From NCBI GenBank assembly GCA_900314905.1, contig OMXA01000019.1, positions 1 through 35,131 on the forward strand: DNA of 35,131 bases, read 5' to 3'. The stretch comes from an uncultured Erysipelotrichaceae bacterium. Its GTDB lineage: Bacteria; Bacillota_I; Bacilli_A; Erysipelotrichales; Erysipelotrichaceae. Under the pieces are notes generated by a model. The model was not told where the DNA came from, did not search any database, and saw nothing but the letters and a program-made list of their open reading frames with translations. Below are positions 12,581-20,665 of this stretch, in pieces; position 1 is the stretch's first letter; each line of letters starts with the position of its first letter. The position numbers were made by a program, and so were the translations under genes.

Positions 12581-13628
12581 GTTTCAGGATAAACTTCCTT
12601 CCCCGTCCGATCAGATCCAGAAGTGGAAGATATGCTTCTTTCACATGCCCGATCACATTGACTCTCTCATCTGCCGGAAGCTTTCCCCGGATCAGCTGCA
12701 ATTCTCCGCAATAGCGAAGATACTTCTCATTATCCAGTGTGATCGAACCCCGGTCTCTTTCTTCCATTACCTGGTCAGCTTTTTCTGTTCTTCCGGAAAT
12801 TCCTGCATAAGCCCTTGATTCTTCTGCACGGATCAGCCAGGAAGGAGAATCAATTCTGCAGGTAAAGATCCGATCATAGTAATTCTCATATCCATCTCTC
12901 AGCCAGCAGGGAATTTCAATGACATCCGTCTTCGCAAACACCTGCATTCTCCCGACTTCCTCTTTACTGATCTCAGGATCTCCGATAAAGACAGAATCAA
13001 TCTGAAACCGCTCCAGCAGATCAATAAACCCTGCTGACGGCGGCAGTGTCCGATGTGCTTCCAGGGTCGGAAGTCCTTCATGAATCGGACCGCGCTTTCC
13101 AAGATCTCCCGGAATGAATGCCGCTGTTTCCAGGCCTAGTTTCTTCAGTCTGGCAGTGGACTCCAGCAGATACGCTTCATCCAGTCCGGTCTCCGGACGC
13201 GGATAGAAGTTATGCATTGCTGTAACCGGAAAAGCTGAACGAGAAAGAATCATGCCTGCCTCCTCAGAGCTCACGGAAGAAGCATTCAGGACGACTGGCA
13301 TCTCAGCTGAGAGAGTGGCAATCTCTTCTGCAGAAAAGCCGAAATCAATGCGCACGCCATAGAGATGAAGCTTTTCTTTCAGCTGAAGAACAGACTCCGT
13401 ATGGAATCTGGCAGGAGTTTCTTTTTCAATATCCGCGATGATTCTGAACCGGAGACGATTGAGCTCTGCACAGAGTTCTTCCATCTCCCGCTCATACGTA
13501 TCGGAATATTCCTCACGGATATGCAGAGACAGAAAAACAGGCGCGCCGCCTGCAGTATTTTCTGCAGACGGCATACGCCCTTTCCTGTATTCCGCAAGAT
13601 AGACAGAATAGCCAGGAAGATTATGCAT
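12573..13628 (-). CDS. mupG: 6-phospho-N-acetylmuramidase MupG (DUF871)
   Basis: A 351-residue DUF871 protein: a TIM-barrel-like N-terminal domain (about 1-235) and a cyclophilin-like C-terminal domain (about 240-350). Characterised MupG cleaves MurNAc-6-phosphate-GlcNAc taken up by the PTS into MurNAc-6-phosphate and GlcNAc in the cytoplasm. Family marks seen are GYSVYLAEYR, FLSLHIREE, a DFGF segment, AMHNFYPRPETGLD, FIPGD..KRGPIHEGLPTLEAHR and the late RDRGSITLDNEKYLRYCGELQL. It overlaps murP upstream and the HAD gene downstream by 8 bases each, so the three are translationally coupled. The genomic pairing with murP and murQ strongly supports the call. Confidence 0.92.
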   Translation of the reverse strand: MHNLPGYSVYLAEYRKGRMPSAENTAGGAPVFLSLHIREEYSDTYEREMEELCAELNRLRFRIIADIEKETPARFHTESVLQLKEKLHLYGVRIDFGFSAEEIATLSAEMPVVLNASSVSSEEAGMILSRSAFPVTAMHNFYPRPETGLDEAYLLESTARLKKLGLETAAFIPGDLGKRGPIHEGLPTLEAHRTLPPSAGFIDLLERFQIDSVFIGDPEISKEEVGRMQVFAKTDVIEIPCWLRDGYENYYDRIFTCRIDSPSWLIRAEESRAYAGISGRTEKADQVMEERDRGSITLDNEKYLRYCGELQLIRGKLPADERVNVIGHVKEAYLPLLDLIGRGRKFILKHE

Positions 13629-15069
13629 TCGCGACTTCCTCGTCTTTTACCATTGCATTGGTGATCACGAATCCCATGATGTAAGAGAGAACCAGCCCGA
13701 TCGCATAGCAGAGCACTGACTGAACTGCACCATGAGGACCAGCCGTCATGACGAACAGCGCAAGCAGTCCGGAAGGCCCCCAGGTAGTCGCAGCAACTTC
13801 AGTTGCCATTGCGAAGGCACCGCCGAATCCTGCACCAAGACCAGCCGTGATGAACGGTTTGCCCATCGGAAGCGTTACGCCATAGATCAGAGGTTCGCCG
13901 ACACCGAGGAATCCAGCCGGCAATGCGCCGCGGATAACATTGCGCAGGCGTTCATTGCCAACTTTCTTTGCCTTTCTGGAAATTGCAAGTGCAGCTCCGA
14001 CCTGGCCTGCGCCAGCCATTGCAAGAGCCGGATACAGCATGACATAGCCGAACTGTTCCAGCTGCACGGAATACAGTGCAACCAGTCCATGATGCATGCC
14101 CATGGCAACCATCGGCAGGAACAATGCTGCACTGACATAGCCGGAAATGATACGAACCACGATATTGTCACTCATGCAGAGCACCTGAACGATCCAGCAG
14201 AGACCGCTTGAAATCAGGCCGCAGACCGGCATGACGACAAAGATATAAGGAATCAGAGTGACGATCAGGGTCAGAATCGGCGTGAAGACGATATCAAGAG
14301 AATCCGGCATCTTCCTGCGGATTGCCTTCTCGATCTTCACCATGAAATAAACCCCGATGACCGCAGCCAGAACTCCGCCGCGTCCGCTTCTCAGGATCGA
14401 ATCCAGCGGAATGTCTTCATTGAACCAGCCGATAGCCTGAGAAATCGTATTGATGCCATCCAGACCGGTGATCATGCCAAGCATGCCGCCCAGAATCGGA
14501 GTACCTCCGAAGCGCTCCGCTGCACGATAGCCAGCCCATGCGGTCAGATACGACAGGAATGCCGCATTGATCAGACCAAGCAGGGAGACCAGCACATTCA
14601 GGAATGTATGATCAGCATACCCTGGAGCAAGCTGCTTGATCAGAGTAGCAATACCCGCACACAGACCAGCCGCAATGACACCAGGAATCAGCGGGACAAA
14701 GATTTCTCCGAATACCTTAAGCAGATCACGCACCTTATTCGGCTTCTGCCCGGACTTCACATTGGACTTGTTCGTCTTCCAGTCGTTATCTGTAGATACT
14801 GCATCTGCGGCATTGCTCGGGATCCCCATGTCCCTGCAGATGTCTGCGCATTTGCGGCACTTTCCAGGTCCGACTACGACTTCGATGTAGCCGGGACGGT
14901 CATGCACGATTCCGAGCACTCCCTCGATTCCTTTCAGTCCTGCTTCATCAATCTTCGCATCATCACTCACCTGTACCCTGAGACGGGTCTGACAGTTGGT
15001 TGCCGAGCGGACATTATCTTTTCCGCCAAGCTTTTCGAGCATCTGTTTCACCAGTTCTTCATTGGTCAT
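13621..15069 (-). CDS. murP: PTS EIIBC, N-acetylmuramate(-disaccharide) specific (MurP type)
   Basis: A 482-residue PTS permease with an N-terminal IIB domain (1-~85) carrying phosphocysteine C26 in ATNCQTRLRV, a linker, and a ~10-helix IIC domain of the glucose/sucrose superfamily (about 115-475) with GEPLIYGVTLPMGKPF and FLGVGEP. It phosphorylates MurNAc or MurNAc-GlcNAc at C6 during uptake. It lacks a IIA domain, as MurP does, and so needs a glucose-type IIA in trans; the lactose-type IIA at 4588 is not the right family. GAAAGGGG precedes the ATG. It lies 20 bases after murQ and overlaps mupG. Specificity is inferred from operon context. Confidence 0.9.
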   Translation of the reverse strand: MTNEELVKQMLEKLGGKDNVRSATNCQTRLRVQVSDDAKIDEAGLKGIEGVLGIVHDRPGYIEVVVGPGKCRKCADICRDMGIPSNAADAVSTDNDWKTNKSNVKSGQKPNKVRDLLKVFGEIFVPLIPGVIAAGLCAGIATLIKQLAPGYADHTFLNVLVSLLGLINAAFLSYLTAWAGYRAAERFGGTPILGGMLGMITGLDGINTISQAIGWFNEDIPLDSILRSGRGGVLAAVIGVYFMVKIEKAIRRKMPDSLDIVFTPILTLIVTLIPYIFVVMPVCGLISSGLCWIVQVLCMSDNIVVRIISGYVSAALFLPMVAMGMHHGLVALYSVQLEQFGYVMLYPALAMAGAGQVGAALAISRKAKKVGNERLRNVIRGALPAGFLGVGEPLIYGVTLPMGKPFITAGLGAGFGGAFAMATEVAATTWGPSGLLALFVMTAGPHGAVQSVLCYAIGLVLSYIMGFVITNAMVKDEEVANA

Positions 15070-15089
15070 AAAAGATTTCCCCTTTCTTA

Positions 15090-15992
15090 TTATTTCTGAA
15101 GAATTGCCTTTCTCACATGTCCATGGGCCTGATCAAGCCGCCGTTCTGCCTCCGCCTTGGAACAGTCGGAAAGAATCATCGTGATCGCAGTCTTGCAGCG
15201 TCCGCCAGCTTCGGCGATCTTCTCTTTAGCAGTCTTCCGGTCGACTCCCGTTGCGTCCATCACGATATTCTCTGCCCGAACCTGAAGCTTTTCATTGGAA
15301 AGCACTACATCGACCATCAGGTTCCCATATGATTTTCCGATCTGAACCATAGCCGCAGTAGAGATCATGTTCAGAACCATCTTTTCTGCAGTACCGGACT
15401 TCAGGCGGGTAGACCCCGTCAGCACTTCCGGTCCTACAACAACATCAATTGCACAATCGGAAGCTTTCCCGATTGCAGAGCCCGCATTGCAGGTAATCGC
15501 TGCCGTATGACACCCGATCGACTTCGCGTATTCAATTCCGCCGATCACATACGGTGTGCGTCCGCTTGCTGCAAGACCGATCACCAGGTCCTTATCTGTG
15601 AGACAATGGTCTTTCAGATCCTGGGCACCAAGTGCCTGATTATCCTCTGCTCCTTCCACAGCTCTGATGAATGCATGTTCACCGCCGGCAATCAGACCCA
15701 CCACCTTATCCGGAGAAACCCCGAACGTAGGCGGGCATTCCGAAGCATCCAGCACACCGAGTCTGCCGCTTGTGCCTGCCCCCATATAGAAAATCCGGCC
15801 GCCGTCTGACAGTGACTGAGCACCCCATTCTGCTACCTGTGCAATTTCCGGAAGATGAGGACGGATCGCCTCCGGAATCTCTGCATCTTCCCGATTCATT
15901 TCCGTGACGATCTCAAGCGCCGACATCTCATCGAGATTCATCGTTGCCGGATTCCGTTTTTCGGTCGTCATCTTTTCAAGGTTTAAAGTCAC
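15090..15992 (-). CDS. murQ: N-acetylmuramic acid 6-phosphate etherase MurQ
   Basis: A 300-residue SIS-domain etherase that splits MurNAc-6-phosphate into GlcNAc-6-phosphate and D-lactate in the cytoplasm. Family motifs are TTEKRNPATMNLDEMS at the start, FYMGAGTSGRLGVLDASECPPTFG, IAGGEHAFIRAVEGAED, the second SIS serine region GLAASGRTPYVIGG, and GSTRLKSGTAEKMVLNMIST. The catalytic glutamates fall in ASECPPTF and AVEGAED. I start it at GTG 15992, because the family begins here and GGGG lies about 8 bases upstream; the longer frame to 16034 adds 14 non-conserved residues. It is the first gene of the operon, divergent from the RpiR-type regulator. Confidence 0.95.
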   Translation of the reverse strand: MTLNLEKMTTEKRNPATMNLDEMSALEIVTEMNREDAEIPEAIRPHLPEIAQVAEWGAQSLSDGGRIFYMGAGTSGRLGVLDASECPPTFGVSPDKVVGLIAGGEHAFIRAVEGAEDNQALGAQDLKDHCLTDKDLVIGLAASGRTPYVIGGIEYAKSIGCHTAAITCNAGSAIGKASDCAIDVVVGPEVLTGSTRLKSGTAEKMVLNMISTAAMVQIGKSYGNLMVDVVLSNEKLQVRAENIVMDATGVDRKTAKEKIAEAGGRCKTAITMILSDCSKAEAERRLDQAHGHVRKAILQK

Positions 15993-16049
15993 GTGGACTA
16001 TCCCCTTTCTTCTGATTGTAATTCTGGTTCTCAAAGCTTTGATATCTCC

Positions 16050-16077
16050 AATATAATGCAGCCAAACTTTATTTCAA
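16050..16077 (-). promoter_or_regulatory. murQ operon promoter
   Basis: Minus-strand -35 TTGAAA (16072-16077) and -10 TATATT (16050-16055) with a 16-base spacer. One copy of the ACTTTRTTTCA motif (16066-16076) overlaps its -35 and spacer. Confidence 0.6.
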
Positions 16078-16108
16078 GTATCCATTTCTTATTTGACACT
16101 TTGTTTCA
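16066..16108. promoter_or_regulatory. Two copies of an 11-bp motif, candidate MurR operators
   Basis: ACTTTATTTCA (16066-16076) and ACTTTGTTTCA (16098-16108) are direct repeats starting 32 bp apart, about three helical turns. One overlaps the murQ promoter and the other the spacer of the regulator's own promoter. That layout fits an RpiR-type repressor controlling both directions. The binding itself is inferred. Confidence 0.5.
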
Positions 16109-16121
16109 CATTTTGCATAAT
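16093..16121 (+). promoter_or_regulatory. Promoter of the RpiR-type regulator gene
   Basis: A perfect TTGACA (16093-16098), a 17-base spacer, then CATAAT (16116-16121). Transcription would start near 16128. This also shows that the in-frame TTG at 16093 is promoter, not coding start. Confidence 0.75.
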
Positions 16122-16146
16122 CTGCTCAGGAGAATGTGCTGATCTC

Positions 16147-16989
16147 ATGAAAAATGTATTGATTCTTCTGCGGGAAAATCTGGCTCAGATGAATAATGCG
16201 GAACGAGCTGCCGGAGACTATGTGCTGAGCCATCCGCATGAAGCCTCTTCCCTCAGCATTCATGAACTAGCTGAGGAATCATTTACCTCTGTATCTGCCG
16301 TGGTACGCATGTGCAAGAGTCTTGGCTTTCATGGCTATAAAGACTTCCGGAAAACGCTGACCGTGGAACTTGCCCTTCAGGATGAAAGCATGGTTCTTTC
16401 AGAAGATGAGATCCGCAAAGGCGACTCCACGGAAGAAATCATCCGAAAAATCACATGGCAGAACATGCAGTCTCTTCAGGATACTCAGCGTCTCATGGAT
16501 CCCGAAGTTCTGAACAGGTGCGCTGAAAAAATGGCGGAATGCGACCGCGTTCTGCTGTTCGGAATGGGCGCCTCCTTCATCACGGCAAGAGATGCATATC
16601 TGAAGCTATTGCGGATCAGCAAGCCATGCGTCATCAGTGAAGACTGGCATCTGCAGCTTGTCACTGCCCGCAGCAGCACCCGGAAGGATCTGGCGATCAT
16701 CATCTCCTATTCCGGACACACTGAGGAAATGATTACCTGCGCAAAAGCCATGAAAGAAAACAAAACCACCATACTCGCAATCACAAGACCTGTAAAATCT
16801 CCGATCAGCGATCTGGCGGATCTGAAACTCTATACGACTTCCAGCGAATCTCTGTTTAGGACAGCTGCCATGGCCAGCCGGATCTCTTCTCTGGATATCA
16901 TCGATATTCTGTATACTGCCTACGCAAGCATGAATTATGATCACAGTCTCCGCCAGCTCAGGAAAACGCATATTGAGAAAAACAGCTGA
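16147..16989 (+). CDS. murR: RpiR/MurR-family transcriptional regulator
   Basis: A 280-residue regulator with an N-terminal RpiR helix-turn-helix (about 1-75: SIHELAEESFTSVSAVVRMCKSLGFHGYKDFRK) and a C-terminal SIS sugar-phosphate-binding domain (about 115-250: VLLFGMGASFITARDAY, IIISYSGHTEEMI). In E. coli MurR responds to MurNAc-6-phosphate. Divergent placement from murQ and two shared operator-like repeats support the same role here. I place the start at ATG 16147 because the longer frame would run into the -35/-10. AGGAG lies 14 bases upstream, farther than ideal. It ends at a shared terminator with the superoxide reductase gene. Confidence 0.88.
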   Translation: MKNVLILLRENLAQMNNAERAAGDYVLSHPHEASSLSIHELAEESFTSVSAVVRMCKSLGFHGYKDFRKTLTVELALQDESMVLSEDEIRKGDSTEEIIRKITWQNMQSLQDTQRLMDPEVLNRCAEKMAECDRVLLFGMGASFITARDAYLKLLRISKPCVISEDWHLQLVTARSSTRKDLAIIISYSGHTEEMITCAKAMKENKTTILAITRPVKSPISDLADLKLYTTSSESLFRTAAMASRISSLDIIDILYTAYASMNYDHSLRQLRKTHIEKNS

Positions 16990-16994
16990 GCGCA

Positions 16995-17025
16995 AATGAA
17001 AGCAGGCATTCAGCCTGCTCTCATT
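16995..17025. terminator. Bidirectional terminator between murR and dfx
   Basis: A 7-bp GC-rich stem AGCAGGC / GCCTGCT with a 5-base loop, extended by AATGA / TCATT after a two-base mismatch. It lies between two convergent stop codons. Confidence 0.7.
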
Positions 17026-17027
17026 AC

Positions 17028-17402
17028 TCAGCCCTTCCAGAGACCATGCAGATTGCAGTATTCATAGACGGCTTCGACTTCATCGCCATCGCAGATTGCA
17101 AAGCACGCCTCCGGTGCATCTCCCGGTTTCAGCTGCTTGCGCTGATTTCCCTGTTTCGTCTGCAGCGCAATCCACTCGATATAATGTTCCGGCAGCATCG
17201 GATGTGTCACAGACCCGACCTTTACATGAACCGTATTCCCGCTGACTTCATAAACCGGAACATGCTTCTCCTGGGCAGCATCTACAGTGTTAGGAACAAC
17301 CTCCTGCATCGGTTCCCCGCAGCAGTATACCGGCACTCCGGTTTCCTTCACGACTGCAATCATCTTCCCGCAATGCGCACAGCGATAGAACTTCATTTCC
17401 AT
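17028..17402 (-). CDS. dfx: Desulfoferrodoxin (class I superoxide reductase)
   Basis: A 124-residue cytoplasmic enzyme that reduces superoxide to hydrogen peroxide without making oxygen, typical of anaerobes. The N-terminal desulforedoxin-type Fe centre is complete, with C8, C11, C27 and C28. The catalytic Fe centre in the C-terminal domain has EKHVPV (H47), H67 and H73 (THPMLPEHYIEWI) and C116/H119 (YCNLHG), and the E-K pair before H47 is the known catalytic loop. Length is normal. AAGGAGGATC lies 6 bases before the ATG and a promoter TTGAAA-17-TAGAAT is at 17466-17494. It is a single-gene unit. Confidence 0.95.
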   Translation of the reverse strand: MEMKFYRCAHCGKMIAVVKETGVPVYCCGEPMQEVVPNTVDAAQEKHVPVYEVSGNTVHVKVGSVTHPMLPEHYIEWIALQTKQGNQRKQLKPGDAPEACFAICDGDEVEAVYEYCNLHGLWKG

Positions 17403-17465
17403 TGTTCTGATCCTCCTTCTTTTTCAGCAAATGATCAATGGATAATAGTTACTGCTTCTGCTCTC

Positions 17466-17494
17466 ATTCTAATGATCTGCCGATCCTGTTTCAA
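17466..17494 (-). promoter_or_regulatory. dfx promoter
   Basis: Minus-strand TTGAAA (17489-17494), a 17-base spacer, TAGAAT (17466-17471). It is 64 bases before the start codon and immediately follows the end of the DUF2200 gene, with no clear terminator between. Confidence 0.6.
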
Positions 17495-17507
17495 GGTGCC
17501 GCAGCTA

Positions 17508-17855
17508 TTAAGAACGATTCAGAATCTTCGTCATCGGCTTGCCTGCCGCCAGTTCATCAACAAGCTTATCGAGGCAGCGGATCTTCCGCATCAGAGGATC
17601 ACTGATGGTTTCAATCCGTACGCCGCAGATCTTTCCCGTAATCTTTTCTGAATCAGGATTCCAGGCCGGTGCTTCTTCCATGAATGTCCGATAGTCCGGA
17701 TCCTCTTCAAGCACCTTCTTCAGCGAATCTGCATCATAGCCCATGAGCCAGAAGATCAGCTCCTGTACTTCTTCTTCCGTTCTCCCCTTGCGTTCTGCTT
17801 TGCGAACCAGAAGCGGGTAGACTTTCGAAAGCTTCATCGAGTAAATCCGTTCCAT
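17508..17855 (-). CDS. DUF2200 family protein
   Basis: A 115-residue cytoplasmic protein matching the DUF2200 pattern: IYSMKLSKVYPLLVRKAERKGRTEEEV, LIFWLMGYD, FMEEAPAWNPDSEKITGKICGVRIE, and a C-terminal IRCLDKLVDELAAGKPMTKIL. The family is widespread and of unknown function. The upstream amidase gene ends inside this gene's ribosome binding site (GGGAGGAG), 9 bases before the ATG, so it is the third gene of the transporter-amidase-DUF2200 operon. Confidence 0.88.
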   Translation of the reverse strand: MERIYSMKLSKVYPLLVRKAERKGRTEEEVQELIFWLMGYDADSLKKVLEEDPDYRTFMEEAPAWNPDSEKITGKICGVRIETISDPLMRKIRCLDKLVDELAAGKPMTKILNRS

Positions 17856-17864
17856 ATCCGATTT

Positions 17865-19046
17865 CTACTCCTCCCTCAGCAATTGTCCCCTGACAGAAAA
17901 TGTCCAGCTGTGGGCATAATCTCCAAACGAATAAATCTGCATCGTTTTCTGCTCCAGATGATAGATGCAGGAATACTGCGTCTTGCCCCGATCTGCCCCA
18001 TTGCCAGGCTCCTGAGAGACCAGCCGAAGCAGATCAAGCCCATACTTCTCCGGCATTCTGGACGGAAAGCGCTCCAGGCCTGCCCGGATGCATTCATACC
18101 GGCGATCTGTACCTCGGAAAGGATCTATGCCATGCAGGCGGTAATTCGTTCCGCACGCTGCCGGAATCACTTTCATTTCATTTTCTTCCCATTCCAGCAT
18201 CACGCTGTCTCCGGATGCATCAGCTATCAGAATATGATAATCCGAACCTGGAACCGCCGCTTTCACATTAACGGAAGAAGCAAGTGCAGCTGCTTCTTTC
18301 GTATCTGCACATAAATCCAGCATCTGCCGCATCAGGATGGGATGATACAGCGTCGGCCGGCCTGGCAGCCTCTGTTCATGGATCGGCATCACTGCCCGCC
18401 ATGCTTTCTGATCAGCAGTATTCAAGGCAAGACATCCAGGATAAGACCACTTATCAAAACGATCCGGAACTGCTCCAGGTTCCTCCAGGAACACGACATG
18501 CTTTTTCTGTGCTCTGAGCTGCTCAACCTGTTCACATGCCTGCTCATAATCTGTTTCCTTCCAGTCAGACTCCACGCAGAGGGCCATAATGCTTACACAC
18601 AGACCAGCTTCATTCATCCCATCCATGCATACAAGCGGCAGCATGGCAAATGAAGAAATATCTGTAACTCCATCATCTGCCTTGCCAGCAATCATCCCCG
18701 CCCGCCACGGATCTGTCCAGAACGCATCCGCGGTACCGATGGACTCATAACGAGCAGACGGACTATGCGCATGGATGACGCAATTGATGCCAGTCACCGG
18801 ATTGCGCAGGTCATTGTGCAGATGATGTCCATAGTCATAGTTCCGATAGAGAACCATCTCACCCTGCAGATTGCGCTGCACAAAGGAAGAACATCCCGAA
18901 TCGAAGAACTTCACAAGTTCCGATGCATCCTTCAGATAATCAAACTGGCAGTCCATGCCATACAGATATCCATTCTGATCCAGTCTCTTCAGCGATTCCA
19001 CTGCCCTGATCTGATCCGGGGCTTTCAGCATTGAATGCGGATTCAT
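17865..19046 (-). CDS. Ntn-type linear amide hydrolase (choloylglycine hydrolase / acyltransferase superfamily)
   Basis: A 393-residue member of the choloylglycine hydrolase-like superfamily, which cleaves amide bonds such as conjugated bile acids, N-acylethanolamines or penicillin side chains. The nucleophile is C52 in GCSSFV; R68 and D71 in RNYDY lie 16 and 19 residues after it, exactly as R18 and D21 follow C2 in bile salt hydrolase. GMNEAGL, YHILIADASGDSVMLEW and TNYRLHG also match. The 51 residues before C52 must be removed to expose the nucleophile, as in the acylase/NAAA branch. No signal peptide is seen. It overlaps the end of the GPH transporter gene by 4 bases (ATGA), so the transporter may import its substrate. 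The exact substrate is unknown. Confidence 0.82.
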   Translation of the reverse strand: MNPHSMLKAPDQIRAVESLKRLDQNGYLYGMDCQFDYLKDASELVKFFDSGCSSFVQRNLQGEMVLYRNYDYGHHLHNDLRNPVTGINCVIHAHSPSARYESIGTADAFWTDPWRAGMIAGKADDGVTDISSFAMLPLVCMDGMNEAGLCVSIMALCVESDWKETDYEQACEQVEQLRAQKKHVVFLEEPGAVPDRFDKWSYPGCLALNTADQKAWRAVMPIHEQRLPGRPTLYHPILMRQMLDLCADTKEAAALASSVNVKAAVPGSDYHILIADASGDSVMLEWEENEMKVIPAACGTNYRLHGIDPFRGTDRRYECIRAGLERFPSRMPEKYGLDLLRLVSQEPGNGADRGKTQYSCIYHLEQKTMQIYSFGDYAHSWTFSVRGQLLREE

Positions 19047-20431
19047 TTCTGTTCTCCTTCCTTTTCCGACGCAGCCTGCATTCTCTCACGGTCAATCTGA
19101 ATATAGCAGATTGCCACGAGCATCAGCGCAGCCACCACCGCCGGAACCCAGCCAAGCAATGCATTGATCGTATGGATCACTGCCGGATTCTGGTTCAGCT
19201 TCAGGGCCTGCTCAAAGCCAGCTTTTGCCAGAGAGAAGGTCATCAGCTGTGCCGTAAGTGCCTGGGCAAGTTTTGACGCGAGCCCGTCTCCGGCAGAGAT
19301 CATCGTATCCAGTCTTCTGCCATTTTCCGCTTCAATGAGATCGGAAATATTATTCCGATTGGTGTTGAACATGATGAATGAGATGGTCGCACCGATCCCG
19401 ACTCCGATCGCATTGATATAGACATTCACGACAGAATAGGGATTCAGAATGAACGGAATCTTTGCCAGAATCTGCACGAGTGCACCTGCAATCATCGTGT
19501 TCTTCCGGCCGAGCTTATGGTCAATCGCCGGTGTCAGAATCGAGAAAATCACGGAAGTCAGCAGATAGACTGCAAGAATCGGGGTCGCTGCAGCGGATTC
19601 TCCGAGGACATAAGATGCATAGTAATTGATCATGTTCATCAGCATCAGATTTCCAACCGCATAGGCGATGATATAGAACATGTTGGCTACCCAGCTTCTG
19701 CAGTGAAACAGCATGCGATAGGCAGAACGGAAAGACACCTTCTCTTCGATATCCTCATCAGCAGCATGGACTCGTTCACGGCAGGTGAAATAATGGATCA
19801 GGCAGCCAGCCACGCAGATGACTCCCATGAGCAGTGCGGATCTGAACAATGCCTCGGAATCCTGAGGACCGATGATTGCCCCCTTGCCCTTCAGGCCTCC
19901 GAACATTCTGACCAGAGGCGTTACCGCAACCGCTCCGATCCCGGAGCCCAGACAGCCTCCCAGAGAACGGTACGCATTGATGCTGCGACGTTCACTGTCA
20001 TCTCTTGCAGCAACATTTGCCATTGCATTATAAGGAATTCCGAGGAATGTATTCTCGAGTTCATAAAAGAAAAACACCGCCATGCTGATCACAACCGTCG
20101 GCATCAGCGAGAGATGAAAATCTGTGAACAGCAGCACCATGCTGATCGCCCAAGGCAGCGACATATATTTCAGATACGGACGGATCGTCTCTCCGGTTCT
20201 GAATTTCCGATTTGCCGTGATCACTCCGACCAGCGGATCATTCACTGCATCCCAGATTGTCCCGGCAGCGGTCATGATTCCTGCCGTCATCATCGGAATA
20301 TTCAGTACATTCGTCAGAAAAATCAGATAATAGATGCTCTTGAAATAATAGATGATGTTATCAGACATCGAAAAGCAGAGAAATCCCATCTTCTCTGCAA
20401 ATCCGATCTTTGTCCTGCTGTCCTCTTCCAT
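19043..20431 (-). CDS. GPH-family (glycoside-pentoside-hexuronide:cation symporter type) MFS transporter
   Basis: A 462-residue protein with about 12 membrane segments of the GPH/MFS_2 family. The GPH landmarks are GTIWDAVNDPLVGVITANRKFRTGETIRPY after helix 2, ELENTFLGIPYNAMANVAARDDSERRSINAYRS in the fourth/fifth helix region, and the central LFHCRSW loop. Family members usually move glycosides with Na+ or H+, though some gut homologues next to hydrolases are thought to move bile acids or other amphiphiles. Translational coupling with the Ntn amidase suggests that it imports the amidase substrate or exports the product. AGGGGAT precedes the ATG. It is the first gene of the operon. Confidence 0.85.
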   Translation of the reverse strand: MEEDSRTKIGFAEKMGFLCFSMSDNIIYYFKSIYYLIFLTNVLNIPMMTAGIMTAAGTIWDAVNDPLVGVITANRKFRTGETIRPYLKYMSLPWAISMVLLFTDFHLSLMPTVVISMAVFFFYELENTFLGIPYNAMANVAARDDSERRSINAYRSLGGCLGSGIGAVAVTPLVRMFGGLKGKGAIIGPQDSEALFRSALLMGVICVAGCLIHYFTCRERVHAADEDIEEKVSFRSAYRMLFHCRSWVANMFYIIAYAVGNLMLMNMINYYASYVLGESAAATPILAVYLLTSVIFSILTPAIDHKLGRKNTMIAGALVQILAKIPFILNPYSVVNVYINAIGVGIGATISFIMFNTNRNNISDLIEAENGRRLDTMISAGDGLASKLAQALTAQLMTFSLAKAGFEQALKLNQNPAVIHTINALLGWVPAVVAALMLVAICYIQIDRERMQAASEKEGEQK

Positions 20432-20458
20432 TTCATATCCCCTTTCAGAATATTATTG

Positions 20459-20479
20459 TTCTGATGGTACCATACAGAA
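20459..20479. promoter_or_regulatory. Palindrome upstream of the transporter operon
   Basis: A perfect 10-bp palindrome ATGGTACCAT flanked by TTCTG and CAGAA arms, offset by one base. It lies about 30 bases before the transporter start codon and could be an operator. No regulator gene is adjacent. Confidence 0.4.
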
Positions 20480-20601
20480 AGCTCCCTTAGCACCATGAGT
20501 TTTTATCCGGAAAGAGGAATTTCCGCATTTCCTCAAGGTACTTATCTTCAGCATGAAGGCAGCACTCCTCGTGATCAGAGAATAGGGCCCATGAGATGCA
20601 T

Positions 20602-20639
20602 GAAAAAAGTCTGAATGGCATTTTCCCTTCCATTCAGAC
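20602..20639 (-). terminator. Terminator of the methyltransferase operon
   Basis: Minus-strand stem GTCTGAATGG / CCATTCAGAC (10 bp, perfect) with an 11-base loop followed by six T's. It is 26 bases after the stop of the nucleotidyltransferase-fold gene. The remaining intergenic bases up to the transporter gene show nothing but the palindrome. Confidence 0.88.
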
Positions 20640-20665
20640 CTTCCAGCTCTGATTCATGCAATTCC

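Noticed and set aside
16093-16146. Longer N-terminus for the RpiR-type regulator from TTG 16093
   Set aside because: That TTG is the first part of a perfect TTGACA -35 box with a well-spaced -10 downstream, and the added residues are not family-like.
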